A stretch of DNA of 48,247 nucleotides from positions 1 through 48,247 of the forward strand of contig SCRU01000054.1 of NCBI GenBank assembly GCA_004323695.1, in the 5' to 3' direction. The translations under genes and the position numbers were made by a program. Under the pieces are notes generated by a model. The model ran no database searches, was not told the DNA's origin, and saw nothing but the letters and a program-made list of their open reading frames with translations. Origin of the DNA: Burkholderiaceae bacterium (GTDB taxonomy: Bacteria > Pseudomonadota > Gammaproteobacteria > Burkholderiales > Burkholderiaceae_C). Positions 7,216 to 16,269 of the stretch are shown here, one piece after another (position 1 is the first letter of the stretch; each line of letters begins with the position of its first letter).

Positions 7216-8271
7216 ATGAGGTTCCAAGCAAAACACCCACAGCAACTTTTCGAAGAGATAGGCGGCAACCTTTTTCACGAGCTTCTCACCGCCAGCGGTG
7301 CAGGGAAAGAGAAGTTCCGGGCGCAGTACCTCCCTGTGGCAGAGAGACTTGCCATGGTGATTCAGGAACTCCCGCTCGAAAGGGAGACATTCGCGGAGCA
7401 AGGAGGGGCGTTGAAGTTCGGGCTGCTGTCAGCCCTGACGACACTGCGGCTTTGCGACTCCGTGATGTTCGTGCCGACGGCCACAGCCGAAACCCGCATG
7501 CGGGTCGAGCCGCAATACCGCTTCGCGGCCTACTGTGCGTGTCTTGCGACGGTGCCGCTCATTGTCTTTCACCATCTGAACGTAATCGTGAGTGGCAAGC
7601 CATGGTCGTTTCTGTCGAGCCAGCCCATGCTCTGGGATGCGCTCGCAAGGACCGGGACGTACGAAGTGGAGTGGAAGCCGTTGTCCCCGAGCAAGCCCAG
7701 TGCAGCGCTCGGGATGCTCTTGCTCTCCGGATTTTTCGAGACCGGCCAGTGGGAGAACATTGACCCCGATGCCGTCAGAGGGATGTGCGACGCCATCAAC
7801 CCGGCCGTAATTCAGCCGCCGGGCGAGCTGGCGCTTGGGAAGATCGTGCGGCTCGGGCAGGTAAAAGTGCGAACAGCGGAGCAGATCAGGGCGTCAACGG
7901 CGTTTGTTCCAGGCGGGTCGTCACCGACGGATGCCATGGTGGCCGACGCGATCAAGGCTACAACGGCAGAGAACATCATGCTGGAGCCGATCGCAACGCC
8001 GGCCGCACAGTCCCAGGAACCCGAGCCGCGGCCGATACCGCAAAAAATTGTGGAGTGGGCCAATGCGGTGTCGCACGTGAAAGAGATGGCAGGCAAAGAC
8101 GTGGTGGTGTTGCCTGACGGGACCGCTCGAGTCACCGTCAAGGCGCTGGGGCACGGTGTATCCGTGAAGGAGATGTACGAATGCATCTACAGCGCTGGAC
8201 TGGTGGAAAAAAAGGAGGACAGGTCGGTGGTCGTGAAGGCAAGACTTGCTGCTCTGTTTGTGAAGGGATGA
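7216..8271 (+). CDS. TraI_2-like protein, possibly a degenerate MobH-type relaxase relative
   Basis: First gene of the conjugation block, 351 residues. In SXT-, IncA/C- and GI-type elements the gene next to this kind of TraD is the MobH relaxase TraI, with a TraI_2 (HD-like) domain. Here residues 1-150 keep the helical spacing of that domain: an E-x-x-G start, the segment VIQELPL and a GG followed by a long helix. The histidine and HD residues expected in the metal site are not visible; GG is followed by ALKFG, and the later helix reads CLATVPLIVFHHL. The C-terminal 80 residues (IVEWANAV ... ALF) look like a small winged domain. It may be a non-catalytic relative or an unrelated accessory protein. 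An in-frame TTG lies 17 codons upstream; GGAG stands close before the ATG used here. Confidence 0.45.
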   Translation: MRFQAKHPQQLFEEIGGNLFHELLTASGAGKEKFRAQYLPVAERLAMVIQELPLERETFAEQGGALKFGLLSALTTLRLCDSVMFVPTATAETRMRVEPQYRFAAYCACLATVPLIVFHHLNVIVSGKPWSFLSSQPMLWDALARTGTYEVEWKPLSPSKPSAALGMLLLSGFFETGQWENIDPDAVRGMCDAINPAVIQPPGELALGKIVRLGQVKVRTAEQIRASTAFVPGGSSPTDAMVADAIKATTAENIMLEPIATPAAQSQEPEPRPIPQKIVEWANAVSHVKEMAGKDVVVLPDGTARVTVKALGHGVSVKEMYECIYSAGLVEKKEDRSVVVKARLAALFVKG

Positions 8272-8274
8272 CCG

Positions 8275-10179
8275 ATGCGCAGTTATGAGGACATGTTTCG
8301 ACCGACTTACGAGGTGTATTCGGTGATCGGATGGGCTGCCGGGCTCGTGTTGTTGGTATTGCTCAGGCCGCCATTCTGGGTGCTGGTTGCGCCCGTTTTC
8401 ATGGGTCTCTTAGTCTTGCGGGCTGCTCAGGCGGCACGCTTGTGGAAGTTTCGACTGTCGTTGTCCGTGTACCGGATTTCCGTAGTACCGGTGCGCGAGT
8501 TTCTAGCGAAGTCCCGCCTTTTCCGCGCCAAACGAAAGGCGCTCTATATCGGCAGGGGCTTCGCCTGGGGTCAGAAGCACGCGGAAATTGCCCAGCAGAT
8601 CATGGATCGAAACCATGACGAAATTGGCGACATCCCTTTGACGATCAAACGGGTGATCGAGCATTGCAACGAGGTGCCGCCGGGCCAGCGCAACCCCATC
8701 CAGCAAGCCGCAGCTGCGGCAGTCAACTACCTCTTGCCGAAGGACACGAAGGTCGTGTCGGACACGGCCATCGGCGTGCCGTGGATACACGGGCTGGCCG
8801 GTGAAGAAGAGGAAGACATTGGGTTGCCGCTCGATTCGCTGACGGGCCATACCCTTATCCTGGGGACGACGCGGGCCGGAAAAACGCGGCTTTACGAACT
8901 CCTGGTGACTCAGATCATCGACATGGGCTCGTGCTTGATTGTCTTTGACCCAAAGAAGGACCAGGCGCTGGTGACCAGAATGCGCAACGAGTGCAAGCGC
9001 GCCAAGCGCACCTTCCTCTACTTTGACGCGGCCAGGCCGTCTGAGTCCATCCGGATCAATCCCCTGGCCAACTGGAACAACGTCAGCGAGCCTGCAACAC
9101 GCATTGGCCAGCTGATCGATGCGGACGGAAGCTTTGCGGCGTTTGCATGGAAGACTTTGGCGATCATCCAGAGGGCGCTGGTCGCCGCGGGCGAAAAGCC
9201 GAATATCAAGAACACGAAGCGGCACGTCGATCTCGGGATCGAAGACCTTGCCGAGCGCATCCTGACCTTGCACTTTCTCAAGAAGCATGGCCCGGAATGG
9301 GATCGAGATATCCGGAACGCGCCCGCCGGCAGCAACGGAGGCGGCAAGGGGCCTCCGGGGCGACTGGATTTGATGATCGCCAAGTACATCGATGAAGGCG
9401 ATACGACAGATGCCATCGATGGGGTCATCACGATGGTGAAGCACTCAAAAGAGCACTTCTCCAAAATGATCCAGGTGCTCCAGCCAATATTGGAGATGCT
9501 GGGGTCCGGCGAAATTGGCGAGTTGCTTTCACCGGATCCGTCCGACCTGACGGATAAGAGGCCCATCTACGATCTGCGCAAAATCATCGACCAGAAGGCC
9601 GTGCTGTACGTCGGCCTCGATTCGCTGTCGAACAAAATCATTGCGTCGGCCATCGGCTCGATTTTGCTGGCGGACCTCGCGTCGACGTTGGGCAACATAT
9701 ACAACTTTTCGACCCCCGCCGATGTTTACATGCTGATCGACGAAGCTGCGGAAGTGATGAACGATCAAGCCACACAGATTCTCAATAAGGGCGGCGGTGC
9801 CGGGATCAAGGTGTTCCTGGCGGCGCAGTCTGTGTCGGACTTCACGGTGCGGTACGGATCCAGCGACAAGGCCGAGCAAGTCCTGGCGAACCTCAACAAC
9901 CTGATTTGTTTGCGGGTTCGAAGTGACGAAACGGCATCGATGTACGTGACGAAGCTGTTTGGCAAGACCAGCACCCGGGTCATGGAAACCGGCTACTCAA
10001 CCGGTTCGGAATCGGCATCATCGTTCACGGATTTCCGCAGCAACGTCTCCAAAAACCTGCGAAGTACCCAGGTCGAGCTGGTGAATCCGTCCTTGCTGAC
10101 CCGGTTGCCACCGCTGCAGTATTTCGCCTTCATTTCCGGGCGTAGCTACTACAAGGGGACTCTTCCGCTCATCGAATGA
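8275..10179 (+). CDS. traD: Conjugative coupling ATPase, TraD of the SXT/TOL type
   Basis: Type IV coupling protein of 634 residues, which brings the relaxase-DNA complex to the secretion channel and pumps DNA. N-terminal residues 18-55 hold two membrane segments. The segment IGRGFAWGQKHAE (about residue 92), then WIHG and EEEEDIGLPL, are typical of the SXT/TOL subfamily. Walker A is GTTRAGKT at 197-204, followed by FDPKKD. Walker B is MLIDEAAE at about 486. An arginine-rich late segment, CLRVRSDETASMY, fits the TraM/TraG-like C-terminal part of the motor. It begins three bases after the previous gene, so the two are co-expressed. Identification of the family is firm. Confidence 0.92.
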   Translation: MRSYEDMFRPTYEVYSVIGWAAGLVLLVLLRPPFWVLVAPVFMGLLVLRAAQAARLWKFRLSLSVYRISVVPVREFLAKSRLFRAKRKALYIGRGFAWGQKHAEIAQQIMDRNHDEIGDIPLTIKRVIEHCNEVPPGQRNPIQQAAAAAVNYLLPKDTKVVSDTAIGVPWIHGLAGEEEEDIGLPLDSLTGHTLILGTTRAGKTRLYELLVTQIIDMGSCLIVFDPKKDQALVTRMRNECKRAKRTFLYFDAARPSESIRINPLANWNNVSEPATRIGQLIDADGSFAAFAWKTLAIIQRALVAAGEKPNIKNTKRHVDLGIEDLAERILTLHFLKKHGPEWDRDIRNAPAGSNGGGKGPPGRLDLMIAKYIDEGDTTDAIDGVITMVKHSKEHFSKMIQVLQPILEMLGSGEIGELLSPDPSDLTDKRPIYDLRKIIDQKAVLYVGLDSLSNKIIASAIGSILLADLASTLGNIYNFSTPADVYMLIDEAAEVMNDQATQILNKGGGAGIKVFLAAQSVSDFTVRYGSSDKAEQVLANLNNLICLRVRSDETASMYVTKLFGKTSTRVMETGYSTGSESASSFTDFRSNVSKNLRSTQVELVNPSLLTRLPPLQYFAFISGRSYYKGTLPLIE

Positions 10180-10223
10180 GCGTGCGCCCCGGCTGACCCA
10201 GACACGAAGTTAAAAGACAATCA

Positions 10224-10742
10224 ATGGCGACTCAAAGAGCCCGGATTCAAATCATTGCCGCCGAGGCGGGCGTGGCCCCCCGTGCCCGAGCAATATGGGT
10301 ACAACACCCTCTGCTGAAAATCATCACTGCGGGCGCAGTGCGACACTTCGACAAAGCCCCGTTTGGCTCGGGCTCAAACACCATCGTGCATGTTGGTGTC
10401 AGGGAGTCCGTCGCGCGTTACGGCGAAGCGCTGCGCGGAGCATCTGCATTCGAGGCCGCGCCAAGCACGTATTACCTGGCTGCGTTGCTGCACGTGTTCA
10501 GCCATGTGATGATGTTTAAGATCAAGAAGGGCAACGCCACGTGGAATCCGTCAGAGCAGAATTGGGCTGACTTCATGGCCGGATCTCGTGACATGAGTGG
10601 CGAGCTGGTCGTATCCGCCCTCCGTCAGAGCCAGGACCTGCGCGCACGCGCGTTTCGTTCCGTGTGCGTACTGCTGTCTGTCGATGCTGCCGAGGTATTC
10701 CCATTGGCATCAAGGATGCCAGCCGTTCGACTATCAACGTGA
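10224..10742 (+). CDS. Hypothetical protein in the conjugation block
   Basis: A 172-residue protein that I do not recognise. It starts with a basic segment, has a mixed alpha/beta-looking middle (IVHVGVRESVARYGEAL) and a hydrophobic helix (YYLAALLHVFSHVMMFKI) that may pack in a soluble fold rather than a membrane. There is no signal peptide. It lies between the coupling protein and the DUF4400 gene, 9 bases before the latter, so it is probably part of the same transcript and may assist the coupling step. The ribosome binding site is weak. Confidence 0.6.
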   Translation: MATQRARIQIIAAEAGVAPRARAIWVQHPLLKIITAGAVRHFDKAPFGSGSNTIVHVGVRESVARYGEALRGASAFEAAPSTYYLAALLHVFSHVMMFKIKKGNATWNPSEQNWADFMAGSRDMSGELVVSALRQSQDLRARAFRSVCVLLSVDAAEVFPLASRMPAVRLST

Positions 10743-10751
10743 GAACTGCCC

Positions 10752-11393
10752 ATGCCAGTCGTCGAGCTAAAAAATAACTTCGCCAGGCACTCAGTTCTGT
10801 GGTGGTTGACCCTGCCGTTCATGGCGATCCTGGTCCTGCCCATGGTGTTTCCGCATGGGGCCTTCGGGGTATCCTCATCCGAACTGAATTTCTTCGCATC
10901 CTGGGGTCGCGATACGTCCGCTGTCACGGCCTCCGCAGACAGCATTTTCAGGCACGCGTTCGTGGACACCGGCATTGCGAAGTACATGGGAGATTTCTTC
11001 TCCATGGCCAACGGCCTGAGCTTGGCACCGAGGGCAGTCCAATACGCGAGTAACGCAGGCCAGAATTACGACCAGGCGTTCTGGATGATGATCTACCGCG
11101 GAATCTGGCGGTTCTATGCTCTTTGGCCCATCTACATCGGGATCTTTTTCTCGATGGTTCTCCCCGCATTCGTGGATGGTCTAGTGACGCGAGCCAAAAA
11201 GTCTTTCAATTTTCAGTTTCACAACCCCGTCTATTTCTACTCTTCCATGCACACGGTGGTGCTGATCTTGGGGTTGGGATTCTTCATCCCGCTGATGCCC
11301 GTGAGCCTTAACGCCGAGTTGTTGGGTGGGTTTGCGGCGCTTCTGTCACTCTCGTTCTGGGTCACCGCGTCCAACTTCCAGACCGGCAACTGA
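10752..11393 (+). CDS. DUF4400 integral membrane protein (PFL_4697-like)
   Basis: A 213-residue inner-membrane protein with four or five hydrophobic segments (about residues 14-35, 115-140, 168-190 and 193-208). The pattern MIYRGIWRFYALWP, then LPAFVDGLVTR and a later PVYFYSS-M-H, matches the DUF4400/PFL_4697 family found next to traI and traD in GI-type integrative conjugative elements. That places it with the coupling-protein module. Its role is unknown. Its last 48 bases overlap the 3' end of a convergent small gene. Confidence 0.75.
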   Translation: MPVVELKNNFARHSVLWWLTLPFMAILVLPMVFPHGAFGVSSSELNFFASWGRDTSAVTASADSIFRHAFVDTGIAKYMGDFFSMANGLSLAPRAVQYASNAGQNYDQAFWMMIYRGIWRFYALWPIYIGIFFSMVLPAFVDGLVTRAKKSFNFQFHNPVYFYSSMHTVVLILGLGFFIPLMPVSLNAELLGGFAALLSLSFWVTASNFQTGN

Positions 11394-11561
11394 CGCCGGT
11401 TGCTGATCAAGCCCCAGGGATATGTCCTTGGATCCTCGCTCAGTCAGATCCATCTTGACCCACTGCGCTGTTTTGGAGGCAAAGCCCACCAGAACGCCGA
11501 CGGTCAAGAAAACGTAAGCGAAGGCGATCAGGATATCGAGCAGACCTTCTGCGATGCGCAT
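11346..11561 (-). CDS. Small single-span membrane protein, leftward
   Basis: A 71-residue protein with one strong hydrophobic segment at residues 7-30 (LLDILIAFAYVFLTVGVLV) and a hydrophilic C-terminus. GCAGGAA lies upstream of its ATG, inside the end of the preceding leftward gene, so the two look like an operon. It runs against the conjugation block, and its 3' end overlaps the DUF4400 gene. Small membrane proteins inside transfer regions are often entry-exclusion factors, but nothing in the sequence proves that here. Confidence 0.5.
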   Translation of the reverse strand: MRIAEGLLDILIAFAYVFLTVGVLVGFASKTAQWVKMDLTERGSKDISLGLDQQPASVAGLEVGRGDPERE

Positions 11562-11566
11562 GACAT

Positions 11567-11986
11567 TTATTCCTGCAGGGCGTCACCGCCCACTGGTGCG
11601 AGACGGTCGAGCAATTGTAGAGCCTGGGCATGGCCATACAGCATGGGCTGACCACCCAACCCCGCCTCCGCAGAGACACGAGCGCGACCTACGCGCCTCG
11701 ACACCGTGTACAACTCCATCGTGAAGCCCTGCGCACGTCGCATTTCCCAGGAGCCGCGGCGAGCCGCACAACGGGTACTCACTCGGGACTCCACGACCCG
11801 CCTCCGGTCAACCCCAAAATCGTCGAAAACGTCCATGCGAAATTCTCCAAAGCGCACCAAAGTCTCAGAAACGCCGTAGGGGCGACCCGCAATCTTTTGG
11901 GCTACAACACGCCAACACTCGAGCGCTTCTACGTAGATTCTTTCACAGCGTTGTAATACCGCAAGCTTCGGGTGCCCGCGAAACAC
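11567..11986 (-). CDS. Hypothetical protein, leftward
   Basis: A 139-residue basic protein with a GTG start and no recognised domain. The first 50 residues look helical (LQRCERIYVEALECWRVVA), and a central acidic segment reads MDVFDDFGVDRR. It ends six bases before the small membrane protein. Only 23 bases separate its start from the virB11-like gene on the other strand, so its promoter would lie inside virB11, or its true start is further in. The opposite-strand frame looks less protein-like. The call is moderate. Confidence 0.45.
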   Translation of the reverse strand: MFRGHPKLAVLQRCERIYVEALECWRVVAQKIAGRPYGVSETLVRFGEFRMDVFDDFGVDRRRVVESRVSTRCAARRGSWEMRRAQGFTMELYTVSRRVGRARVSAEAGLGGQPMLYGHAQALQLLDRLAPVGGDALQE

Positions 11987-12009
11987 GGCGTTTAGGGCAC
12001 GCCATTCGC

Positions 12010-13032
12010 ATGAATATGCAGAGCTTCGTTTGTGATCATAGCCAGATGGTCAGCCCGAAACTTATCGAATCGACGATCGCCCAGTCATTGGATGCGGTGC
12101 GCCCTTTCATGAGCGACCCGGACGTGACAGAGATCATGGTGAATTCCGACGGTAGCGTGTGGGTCGAGGCTCGCGGAGAGATCACTGACACTCATGCGTT
12201 GCTTGCGGAACACGACCGGGAGATTGCCCTTCGCGCGGTTGCTGCCATGGTTAACCAGGATCTTACGGAAGGTACCGATCAATCCGTCGTGTCCATGTCC
12301 ATCGGCGGGCTGCGTTTCGCCGGCGCACTCAAAGGCGTAGATCCGATCGGAACGGTGTTGAGCGTTCGCAAACATCCTGAGCCGGGTCGCCGCAAGACCC
12401 TGGAACAGCTTGTCGCCGGCGGCATGTTGACGCAGCAGCAGGCAGACACCTTGATCGACCTCATCATCAACAAGGAAATGAATGCCATTTTCATTGGCAA
12501 GACGTCGAGTGGGAAGACGACTTTGCTCAATGCGGTGTTGGGAAAGCTGCCCGCCCACGTGCGAATCGGTTTGATCGAAGACGCGAAAGAGCTGGAGATT
12601 CCAGTTCCGAACAAGAACTGCTTTCTCACCAACCCGGAAAAGGGTCTTACCGCCCGGGTATTGGTTCAGCTGGCAATGCGGATGCGCTACGACCGGCTGG
12701 TGATCGGCGAATCTCGCGGCACAGAGACCTATGACCTGGTGCGCGCATTCTCAAGCGGGCACAACGGGTCCATCAGCACCATTCACGGCTCCAGCGCAAA
12801 GCGGGGGCTGCAGGCCTTGGAGATGCTCTATCAAATGAGCATTCCACAAGGCGGTGGCGTTTCCATCGAGGCCGCCCGTTCCTACATCGCAGAGGCCATT
12901 CACCTCTTGGTGTACGCCGAACGCCGTTACGAACCGAACGGCGAAGGCGGGTTCCGCAGTATCAGGCAAGTGAAAGAGATCGTTTTAGTCAAAGGAGTGA
13001 AAGATGGTGAATACGAAATTGAGCCCATTTGA
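12010..13032 (+). CDS. virB11: VirB11/TrbB-type secretion ATPase
   Basis: Hexameric traffic ATPase of a type IV secretion system, 340 residues, acting on the cytoplasmic face with VirB4. The N-terminal domain (about 20-130) carries the family phrase VTEIMVNSDGSVWVE. The RecA-like domain shows Walker A GKTSSGKT at about 163-170, an Asp box with LIEDAKELEI, Walker B RLVIGESRG and a His box around STIHGSS. Its length is typical of TrbB/VirB11. The gene ends 29 bases inside the following virB2-like gene, a sign of tight coupling. The ribosome binding site at its own start is weak, and a leftward gene begins just upstream, so transcription may read through from the coupling-protein genes. Confidence 0.93.
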   Translation: MNMQSFVCDHSQMVSPKLIESTIAQSLDAVRPFMSDPDVTEIMVNSDGSVWVEARGEITDTHALLAEHDREIALRAVAAMVNQDLTEGTDQSVVSMSIGGLRFAGALKGVDPIGTVLSVRKHPEPGRRKTLEQLVAGGMLTQQQADTLIDLIINKEMNAIFIGKTSSGKTTLLNAVLGKLPAHVRIGLIEDAKELEIPVPNKNCFLTNPEKGLTARVLVQLAMRMRYDRLVIGESRGTETYDLVRAFSSGHNGSISTIHGSSAKRGLQALEMLYQMSIPQGGGVSIEAARSYIAEAIHLLVYAERRYEPNGEGGFRSIRQVKEIVLVKGVKDGEYEIEPI

Positions 13033-13312
13033 AACTGCGCTGCGCGTGGCGTCGGTGATGGTGGTGGCCTTGGCATTGTCCACGCCGGCGATGGCGCAGA
13101 ACGTGAGCGCGCTTTGTACTCTCGTTACCTACTACAAGAGCTTCCTCGCCGTGGTAGCGTTGCTTGCAGTGCTGTTCTACGTGGGCAACTCTTTCTTTGG
13201 GAAGAGCGCGCTGGTGGCCGAGATTGCCCAGAACGTGTTGATCGGTTGCGTCGTGGCGACGCTAGCCGGGGCGCTCATCAGCGCAACGGGCCTGGCTCCA
13301 GCGTCCTGCTGA
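13004..13312 (+). CDS. virB2: VirB2/TrbC-like pilin subunit
   Basis: A 102-residue precursor of a conjugative-pilus subunit. A long signal peptide ends at AMAQ (about residue 32). Two hydrophobic helices follow (VVALLAVLFYVG and VLIGCVVATLAGALI) with the short basic loop FFGKS between them, as in VirB2/TrbC pilins. The start is set by AAAGGAG six bases before the ATG, inside the end of virB11. Its presence beside a separate type IVB pilin means the element may build two different fibres, or use VirB2 only in a channel. Confidence 0.85.
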   Translation: MVNTKLSPFETALRVASVMVVALALSTPAMAQNVSALCTLVTYYKSFLAVVALLAVLFYVGNSFFGKSALVAEIAQNVLIGCVVATLAGALISATGLAPASC

Positions 13313-13315
13313 TCG

Positions 13316-13633
13316 ATGCGTCAAAGCATCGACTATCCCGTCCTGCGCCGTGCCCGACTCGCGGCCGGCGTGGGTTTCAGGACAGCCACGACGATTTGGA
13401 GCGTCACTGCATTGATTGCGATGCTGGTGGGCCTGCCGTGGGGCCTGGCTGCCATTCCGGTCGGCGGCTTGGCACATGGCGTACTGGCGTGGCTTTTCAA
13501 GGTCGATGACCGGCTATTCGATGTTTATGTGACTTACGAGTCCCTGCCGACACGCCTGCGTGCCGGCCTGCCCATCATGGGCGAGAACGCCATTTCGAGG
13601 CCCAAGGGCTTTGCAAGAGGACTGCCGCTTTGA
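13316..13633 (+). CDS. virB3: VirB3/TrbD-like inner-membrane protein
   Basis: A 105-residue protein with two adjacent membrane segments at about 28-62 and a basic N-terminus, as in VirB3/TrbD, a small partner of the VirB4 ATPase. It starts three bases after virB2 and overlaps the start of virB4 by four bases (TTGA), in the standard virB2-virB3-virB4 order. The C-terminal phrase FDVYVTYESLPTRL is consistent with the family. Confidence 0.85.
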   Translation: MRQSIDYPVLRRARLAAGVGFRTATTIWSVTALIAMLVGLPWGLAAIPVGGLAHGVLAWLFKVDDRLFDVYVTYESLPTRLRAGLPIMGENAISRPKGFARGLPL

Positions 13634-16101
13634 AGGTGAAGCAAGTTGCCAGCGAGAAAGATGAGGCCGCGGCCTCTGAGAGTCTGCCGTTTCTGTGCTC
13701 CGTCGCACCGGGCCTGGTGCTGTGCAAGGATGGCTCTCTGCTGGCGGGCTTCGAATACACCGGGGTCGACATTGACAATTCAGACCCGTTCTTGCTTGAA
13801 CAGTGCTTGAAGGATATTCAAAACGCATATCAAAGCCTGGATGAGCGGTTCTACGTCTGGTGGTGCATCGACAAGCAGCGGGACTACCGATACCCGCAAA
13901 GCGATTTTCCGAACTCGGCCAGCAAACGTATCGACGAGCTGACTCGTCAGCACTATGAACGCGGAGAGGTGTATTCGATCCGGTATCGATTCTTCCTTCT
14001 TTATACCGGCGAGACGGGCGTGTTCTCGTACTTGGACAACGTGCGACGGCTGGTCAACGATGAAAAGCGCAGCCTGCCCGTGGCACTGCTCTTTGGTCTC
14101 AACCCGAGCCAGACCCAACGGTCAGCTTTGATGCACGACGCCAAGCAGATGGACGCGAACATCCAGACCGCGGATGACGCCATCTCCAAATTCACTTCCC
14201 TGTGCTCAGTCATGAAGTTCAATCGGCTGGAAGGGTGGGATCTTGAAACGGCGTTGATTCAGCAAGCCAACCTCACCGAGCCGCTGGATGCACGGTACGA
14301 GCCGCCGCCAGGCTGCCTGTTGGATGGATACGCATCCCTGAGTGACGTGAATGTCGGCAGAGAAGTCGTGGCGGTCAGCGGGCCTTCCCGATCTGTCTTT
14401 GCAGCCAACCTGTGTCTCAAGCAGTACGCGGCCGTGAGCACGCCATATCTGATCGAGAAACTCGTGACGCTTCCATGCGAGTTCAGATTGACGCATGTTC
14501 TCAAGCTCATGGGGCAGCAGGCCGCGCGCAAGGAGCTGACGGAATCCATCGAACATTATCAGTTCGCCCAGAGCACCCTGATACAGCGCGTTGTTGCATA
14601 CATGTCCGGCAAGCCGCCGACCATAGATCCGGGGAAGGACGTGCTCTATGCGCAATGCGTAGAAGCCTCAGCTCGCCAGATGTCAGAGGGGTTGGGGTGG
14701 GTGAAACACGCCATGACCATCACTCTCATTGAGGAGACAGTGCCGGAATTGGAGCGTCGCATCAGGGAGGTCACCCGCGACCTGAATCAGTTCGCGTTTA
14801 TTCGCGAACGGCTTGGGTTGAAAGCCAGCTTTGCCTCCATGGTGCCCGGTCAATGGTCTACGCAGAAACGGCTTCAGATCGTCAACACAGAAGTTGTTGC
14901 GGATTGCTCCCCTATCTTCACAATCGACCCGGGGTCACCGACCTGCGAATTTCTGAGTGGCGAAGTGTACAAAGGCGAAAAAGTGCCGACGCTTTCCAAT
15001 TTCCGGACGATCTACGGGACCCGGTACAACTTCGACCCCTATGTCGGTCAGGTCGGGCACGCGCTTGTCGTCATGCCGACAGGCGGCGGCAAAACCACGT
15101 TCGTCAACTACTGTCTGAGTCAGTTTCAGCGCTATCCGAACGCGCAGATCATTATTTTCGACCGCAATTATTCGTGCCGGATCATCACGGGACTGCACGA
15201 AGGAACGCACATCGACCTCAAGTCCGGCAACGTGAAGATGAACCCCATGCTGGCGATCCGCGAAGGGGCATCGGGAATGCTCTGGGCCCGCGAGTTCGTG
15301 ATTCGTTTGCTGAGCGAGGGTGGCTACCAGCCTACCGCAGAGGATCGCAACAAGATCGACCATGCGTGCGCTGCACTTGCGAAGTCTGACCAGGTGCTGT
15401 CACTGTCCAAGCTTGCCATCCTGCTGCCAACGCACCTGAAGACCAATTTGACCGAGTGGCTGTCCGGCGGGCCATACGGAATGTTCGACAACGAGACGGA
15501 CGATTTCAATTTGGCCTCGTGGACGTGCATCGAGATGAAGGACATTATGTCTGTCGAGAGGCTGGCACGCGCGTTCCTGGACCACGCTTTCAGGCAGATA
15601 GAAAAGCGGCTGGATGGCCGCCCGACATTCATCTACCTTGAAGAGGCGTCGTTCCTCCTGAACAACAAGGACTTTCTGCCCTCCCTGGACGATTGGCTCA
15701 AGACGTTCCGCAAAAAGATTGCCTTCGTTTGGATGACCATTCAGTCCCCGGAATCGGTGTCGGGTATTGAGGACGAAAAGATCAAGGCGACCCTCACCGA
15801 CAACGTACCGAACCTGCTTCTGGGATTCAACAACCGGCTGGAAAGCCACCGGGAGCTGTACAAGGCCATGTTTGCCATGTCCGATGACCAGGTGAACATG
15901 CTTCGCGACATCAAGCCGAAGCGGGACTACCTTCTGGTGTCCGCGAATCAGTGCAGGATCATGCGGACCAAGTTTGACAAAGAGTCGCTAGCCTACCTGC
16001 GCTCTGAGCCATCTTTTCAGAAATTGCTCGATGAAGCCATGAGTAGCGGTGATCAGAACTGGAGGGAGCGCTATGTCCGGTCGATTATGGATCGAAATTG
16101 A
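13630..16101 (+). CDS. virB4: VirB4/TrbE-type secretion ATPase
   Basis: The large ATPase of the type IV secretion system, 823 residues, which energises substrate transfer and pilus assembly at the inner membrane. The N-terminal half is the TrbE/VirB4 domain with phrases such as KRSLPVALLF and ERRIREVTRDLN. The motor domain has Walker A PTGGGKTT at about 483-490, IFDRNYSC after it, Walker B FIYLEEAS at about 667 and a late Q-S-x-E-S motif. The TTG start overlaps the virB3 stop as TTGA and has AGAGGA eight bases upstream. The next gene is 168 bases away, across a palindrome, so a new promoter may start there. Confidence 0.93.
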   Translation: MKVKQVASEKDEAAASESLPFLCSVAPGLVLCKDGSLLAGFEYTGVDIDNSDPFLLEQCLKDIQNAYQSLDERFYVWWCIDKQRDYRYPQSDFPNSASKRIDELTRQHYERGEVYSIRYRFFLLYTGETGVFSYLDNVRRLVNDEKRSLPVALLFGLNPSQTQRSALMHDAKQMDANIQTADDAISKFTSLCSVMKFNRLEGWDLETALIQQANLTEPLDARYEPPPGCLLDGYASLSDVNVGREVVAVSGPSRSVFAANLCLKQYAAVSTPYLIEKLVTLPCEFRLTHVLKLMGQQAARKELTESIEHYQFAQSTLIQRVVAYMSGKPPTIDPGKDVLYAQCVEASARQMSEGLGWVKHAMTITLIEETVPELERRIREVTRDLNQFAFIRERLGLKASFASMVPGQWSTQKRLQIVNTEVVADCSPIFTIDPGSPTCEFLSGEVYKGEKVPTLSNFRTIYGTRYNFDPYVGQVGHALVVMPTGGGKTTFVNYCLSQFQRYPNAQIIIFDRNYSCRIITGLHEGTHIDLKSGNVKMNPMLAIREGASGMLWAREFVIRLLSEGGYQPTAEDRNKIDHACAALAKSDQVLSLSKLAILLPTHLKTNLTEWLSGGPYGMFDNETDDFNLASWTCIEMKDIMSVERLARAFLDHAFRQIEKRLDGRPTFIYLEEASFLLNNKDFLPSLDDWLKTFRKKIAFVWMTIQSPESVSGIEDEKIKATLTDNVPNLLLGFNNRLESHRELYKAMFAMSDDQVNMLRDIKPKRDYLLVSANQCRIMRTKFDKESLAYLRSEPSFQKLLDEAMSSGDQNWRERYVRSIMDRN

Positions 16102-16135
16102 TATAAGGGTGGGCGTTGCATCGGCTTGGCTCGAT

Positions 16136-16163
16136 GCAATCCGGCCAAATTTGGCCGGATTGC
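16136..16163. repeat. Dispersed palindrome, copy 2 (28 bp)
   Basis: Perfect palindrome with 14-base arms; the left arm is GCAATCCGGCCAAA. The inner 26 bp equal copies 1 and 3, while the next pair outward is G-C here and T-A in copy 1, so symmetry is kept although the bases differ. It lies in the 168-base gap between virB4 and virB5, 107 bases before the virB5 start. This suggests an internal control point of the block. Confidence 0.9.
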
Positions 16164-16269
16164 CAAGCTCAAGTCTGCACTCCGAATGGGGCTTGATTCA
16201 GTGGCGCAATTGTCGGCCATTCCGGGTGGCGAGCTTCTATTCTGATGAAGTCGATAGGAGCACAAAGCC

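Noticed and set aside
8503-9444. 313-residue leftward open frame
   Set aside because: Antisense to the TraD coupling ATPase, whose motifs are unmistakable; the reverse frame has no recognisable features.
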